From assembly GCA_023525975.1 (NCBI GenBank), contig CM042044.1, forward strand, positions 10,650,501 to 10,714,500: DNA of 64,000 nucleotides, written 5' to 3'. The notes beneath the pieces were generated by a model. It had not been told where the DNA came from. It saw nothing but the letters and a program-made list of their open reading frames with translations, and did no database searches. Origin of the DNA: Smallanthus sonchifolius. Its lineage: Eukaryota; Streptophyta; Magnoliopsida; Asterales; Asteraceae. Shown here one piece after another: positions 59,603 to 64,000 of the stretch (positions are counted from its first letter, which is position 1; every line of letters starts with the position of its first letter). The position numbers and the translations under genes were made by a program.

Positions 59603-62228
59603 TGTAACGAACCAAATTTCAGATTTACCCCATAATATAATAATTATATTGTAAGGGGGTATATTTATATAAATTGAAGTTGAAGGTATTTTGTAAATGG
59701 TGGAAACTTGTAGTTTTGGAGCAAGGAGTCAAAATTACAAGTGCGGGGACTGATCTTGTAATTGGCTCAAACCTGATTTGGGTGGGGGATAAAAATGGCG
59801 ACACACACTCTTGAAAGAGTGTGTGTGTGTGTGTCGTGATTTGCATGGAGAAAAGAGGAAGAGGAGTCTCAAGATCAAATCTAGAAGTTGGAGCTTGAAA
59901 TTGAGGGTTTTGATCCACTCAATCCATTCCTAAACATCAAGTAAGTGCTCTATCATCTCTTACATCCACCATTGTTGATGTTCTTGAGGTTTTTGAAAAA
60001 AAAAAAACAGATTTGGGGCTGCATTGGATGGAATTGGTGAAAGATAACTTGTTATCTAGCTTGTCTAATTTTGATTAGTGGTTATTAACATCCAATTTGT
60101 TGATTTCAAAGTTAGGGCTCTTGAGGTGAAAATTGGGGGTTTTCAATTTCATGAAGTTAAATGGATAATTGGTTGTTGATAAGTGTTTATGGTGTTAATA
60201 AACACATTTTTTAGTAAAAGCCCTCAATAAATTTGATGAATCAAGAACCTTGGAGAATTGGGTGAAATTGGATGAAATTCTTAACGGGTCAAATGGGAGG
60301 AATTGACTTAAATGGTTAAAAGCTTGTTTGAAGCTTAATAAACCTAGATTAGATGATAGGTAAGGATTATAAGATCTTGGGTGGGTATCAAACCTCAATT
60401 GAGAAATAATTGGGGATTTACTAGATTACTAAACAAGTGGATTGTTTAGGTGATCAAGGTATGAAGTGGCTAGATTGGAAGACGAATTGGAATCTTCATT
60501 GGCAAAGGTAAGTGCTTTGCACTTACTTAGTAGTAGATAAGCAGTGGTTACATGTAAGTAGATGTATTTTCATTTTTATTTATATGTTGTATATTGATTT
60601 TGACTTATGTGGTAAATGGTCAAAGTAAGTATGGATGTGGTATGATTGTTGTAGTTGACTTAATGAGAAAATTAGTCAAACCGATGAATGACACTTGGTA
60701 AAAGTGGTGTAATTGTACTATGTGGAATATAGTCAAATTAAACGTGGTAAATTGGTGTAATTGACTAAGTGTGGCATGTAGTCAAACTAAAATGTAGAAT
60801 GTGGTAATATGATGTAAATTGACTTATTGTGTAATAAGTCAAATCATTGTGGATAACGGTGAAATTTGTGTAATTTGACTTTAGGGATATAGAGTCAAAC
60901 TATTATGCGAAATTGGTGTAATTTGACCTTAATAGTATAAGGTCAAACTATTATGTTGAAATAGGTGTAATTACACTATGTGGTTAATAGTAAAACTTAA
61001 ATGTGCAAATGTGGTAAATGAGTGTAATTAGATTATGTGGTTTAATAGTCAAACTTGATAGTGCAAATGTGATAAATAGATGTAAATTGACTTGTGTGGT
61101 TAATGGTCAAACTAATGGGTGATATATGGTTAAATGGTGTAAATGACTGAATGTGATCAAGAGTCAACTATAATATAAAATGTGGTAACATTAGACTAAA
61201 ATTGACTTAATGTGGTGAAAGTCAACCGTTGGTAGTAAAACGATAAATAGATTGATTACATGAAGTGTGGATACTTCATGGAGGTGTAACGTGAAGTGTG
61301 GATACTTCATAGGTGGTAGTGAAGTCAAGTACCTCACGGGTGAAAGTGAAGTCAAATACTTCACAGATGACATGAAGTGTGGATACTTCATGTGTCGGCA
61401 TGGAGTCAAATACTTCATGCGAAAAAGCGAGTGGTGGTTCTCGCAATAGACATATGGATATGTCAAATTGACGAATGGTGAAATGATAGGACTTGTATGA
61501 ATCATTACATGTCTTAGGTATAGGTCTTTTTATGCCTAAACGATTATATGATTGAACTTGAAGTTAACCACTTCAAAAGTAGAAAACGAGTAGTGGTGCT
61601 CGGGTTTGGGGGTGGATAATTAACCAATTCATGTTAGTAGATGTGGGTGATCATATATGTGGTTTAAACATGAGATTATGATGGTTAATAGCTTAAATAT
61701 GCAAACGGGTCAGTCGATGGGGGGTTACATAGGATGAAAAACAAGATTTGGGCATTTTTGACCTGCTGCCATCGCCTTATACGCCCAGAGCGTATGATAC
61801 GCCCATTCGAGTCTGATATACGCTGGGATTTTTGGGTTTTCGGGGTTTTGGCCTGTCGTTGTTGTAGGGACTTGTGAGAGGTCCCTAGGGCTACTTATAT
61901 TTACTAACCATGTTCAAATTGATGTTTTGAATGTATGGAAAGCTCCGGAGTGATCTCGGGTCTCACATCAATTGGATTGGTTTCTCGTGGACATGTTTTG
62001 TAATTGGTTTTCGTTAATCTTCTCATATAGAGTCTTTACAAACTATTCGGGGTTGTTACAAGTTGTGGATAACTTGTTGGTAAATTTTGCTAAACTAATT
62101 TGAGGAAATTATGTTAGCTTACTACATGTTTGTAAAACTTAACACGTGGATACGTTAAATGCCGTTTTGGGACCTAACTTTCGCATTGTTTTAAAAGTTT
62201 AAATCGGGTTGAATTTTTGGGTGTTACA
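59603..62228 (-). repeat. Solo LTR, family A/B, 2626 bp, exact TSD
   Basis: On the minus strand it starts TGTAACACCC (62228) and ends CGTTACA (59603). The flanks are ATTAA on both sides (59598-59602 and 62229-62233). It shares AAGTAAGTGCAAAG (near 60510-60525, minus) with the 7521-9530 LTR. It holds a long hairpin array (60655-61577) and a CpG-rich GCGTAT/ATACGC cluster (61771-61827). Short ORFs inside, such as 61267-61449, are products of the hairpin repeats. Confidence 0.9.
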
Positions 62229-63840
62229 ATTAAAAACTATATTAAGAGGCAAAGAGTAAAATTAAAAGCCAGAAAAAAAGGTTTATAATGCTAAACCCAT
62301 TTTTTTATAAACTTTTAGCCTAAAAACTATATTAAGAGGCAAAATATAAAACTAAAAGCTCATTTTAACTGAAAATGATACTTCAATTACAATTTTATTT
62401 CTAACACGTCAAATTTAAGATAAACTAGACAAGCCTAAAATTAGAATGATACATATAGTAAATTACATTTTACGTCCTTTAAGTATCAACCAAATTTCAG
62501 TATATATTCTTAGAATAACAAAACACCGATTCTGCTCCATAAAGAATATATTATTTGTAGCTTTCTTCTTGTTCTTGATTAGAAACACCGTCGACATCGT
62601 GTTCCTCATTCTGAACAAGCGAGATTGTTGTGTTCGAGAATCTGAGAAGGTAACATTAGGGACACCGACGGGGCTGTCTCATACGTTTTCGGTGACGGCG
62701 TTTGAAAAAGAAGATTTAGAAGTAAAGTAAAAAAACTTATGGATTAGTGTAATGTTTTCTTACCCAAAATCAACTTCTTATTTTGTTAGATTTTGTTGTC
62801 GTTGAGATTCATCTTTCAGTTGTATGACATCCAAATTGGTTATTGTTTCTCACAAAATCAAGATTTGCCAGTTGGTGGTAGTAGACGTGGCCACGTGGGA
62901 GGCCGCCAAACGGTTTTTGGTTGTTTGGGGAATGGAGTGAAGATGACGGGCAAATGAATTAGGTTTATTTTTTAATTCTTCATTTTTTTTAGTAAATTAT
63001 ATAAATTGTCCTTTAGTTTTATATGAAATTACACTCTATTCCTTTTAACTTCAATAATTATAAAAATTGTCTTTTGAAAATTTTGCATACATTTCATCAT
63101 TTACATGGACTAGTGTTAATTTTTTCCGTTAAATAATAACATGTATCTTACACATGAGATTATAATGTATTTTTACATACTAAGAGACTATTTATGTAAT
63201 TTCACTTTACGTAGGGGGGTTGAGTTTTTTATTTGAATAATTTACTTATTTCAAAAAAAATTTTTGGTCATTTATAAGGTAAAAAACCAAATTTATCCAT
63301 TTCCCTAAACGGTAATTCCTATTTTCTAACCTAAACAGGCCGCTGCAGCAAAGAGGCAACCGTTTTCCGACGAGATTCTGGCAGGTCCGGCGAGATTCCA
63401 GCGACTTTCAGGAGATTTTCCAGCGATTTTCAGACGAGTTCTTGTAAATTCCAGCTATTTTAAAAAATGTGTGTATATATATATATAATTTTGAAAATTA
63501 CGTATAAAAATGTGTGTGTATATATATATAAATATGAAAATTACATATAAAAATTCCAATCCGATTAATATCGACTAATCCCTAGTCGGTACCCATCGCC
63601 TGACTAGCGTGTAGCGATTTTTACAACACTGAACAAAGGTTGATCATTCAAAGTAACATTATAAATTGTGTTCATCAGATAAATCACTTTCAAAGCGCGC
63701 GTCCAAACATCCCAACTATAAACTTGAATGCATATAAGAAAATGGTTGAATCGCGTGATTATTAGACTTATTATGTTGCACTTGGTCTATTTTCTTTGTG
63801 TGTGGTAAACTGAGTTCATCTTAAATTGATTTTCACAGTT
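62229..63840. other. Intergenic, no gene recognised
   Basis: 62267-62360 repeats the sequence that surrounds the solo LTR at 59550-59602 and 62229-62262. The 94-residue ORF 62446-62730 has no recognisable domain. At 63467-63550 a unit of about 48 bp (AAAATGTGTGTATATATA...) occurs twice. Confidence 0.45.
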
Positions 63841-63871
63841 TGCAGTATCGATCCAAAAGAAACAGCGTGAG

Positions 63872-64000
63872 ATGAAAGCTAAACGTTTGTCTAAAGCTCA
63901 ACGATTCGACTTAATCACCACACTTCCTCAAGCCATAACTGAAACCATTCTATGTCTTTTACCAATTGAAGAAGCAGCAAGGACAAGTATCCTCTCAAGG
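63872..64000 (+). CDS. F-box protein, FBD/LRR type, N-terminus (runs off the window)
   Basis: From ATG 63872 the frame reads MKAKRLSKAQRFDLITTLPQ then ITETILCLLPIEEAARTSIL, the start of an F-box. The spacing of LP, ILCLLPI and ARTSILS is that of the plant F-box/FBD/LRR-repeat family (At1g13570-like), substrate receptors of SCF ubiquitin ligases. A polypyrimidine stretch and TTTGCAG acceptor just upstream (63839-63845) suggest an intron in the leader or an upstream exon; the frame is open across it, so the start is not certain. Target unknown. Confidence 0.8.
   Translation, partial: MKAKRLSKAQRFDLITTLPQAITETILCLLPIEEAARTSILSR

Noticed and set aside
61267..61449. 60-codon ORF inside the solo LTR, and its mirror 61191-61505
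   Set aside because: Both are translations of the TGAAGT/ACTTCA hairpin repeats.
62446..62730. 94-codon ORF as a gene
   Set aside because: No recognisable domain, AT-rich hydrophobic start, no promoter or splice context; left as intergenic.

Overview
The window reads as nuclear DNA of a flowering plant. It has split genes with GT-AG introns, a plastid lumen protein gene, a PPR gene, a plant-specific CYP78A gene and a dense cover of plant transposons. The LTR and transposon styles resemble those of the daisy family (Asteraceae); that placement is inference from general resemblance, not a database match.

Layout. 1-16.05 kb: a Ty3/gypsy (chromovirus-like) array on the minus strand, arranged LTR - interior - LTR - interior - LTR. 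A solo LTR sits antisense in the first interior, and another LTR interrupts the left-most LTR. 16-28 kb: degraded Ty1/copia pieces, a Helitron, a 9-bp-TSD MITE, an unrecognised minus-strand gene start or fragment, and a PIF/Harbinger-type relic. 28.4-30.4 kb: an intact two-exon CYP78A gene (plus). 30-38 kb: intergenic DNA with a solo LTR, a LINE end, a SINE-like piece and a Helitron. 38-42.6 kb: a hAT transposase pseudogene split by a solo LTR. 43.5-47.4 kb: a nest of at least six small elements (Helitron, long-TIR element, hAT MITE, three SINE-like units). 47.5-50.5 kb: an eight-exon PsbP-like (PPL1) gene on the minus strand, assembled here from splice sites. 51.3-53.6 kb: a PNM1-like PPR gene (plus) with a disrupted 5' end. 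54.5-62.2 kb: hAT, Helitron and long-TIR relics and a 2.6-kb solo LTR. 63.87 kb to the edge: the start of an F-box (FBD/LRR type) gene.

The four recognisable host genes (CYP78A, PPL1, PPR, F-box) are unrelated in function and show no cluster logic. Most of the sequence is layered transposon insertion, and exact target-site duplications recover several insertion events.

The signal that stands out most is inside the LTRs. Two members of one LTR family carry tandem arrays of short hairpins whose two stem halves change together. Several otherwise different LTR families also carry a CpG-rich cluster of short palindromic words toward the same end. I regard this as a structural pattern to test, not an established system.
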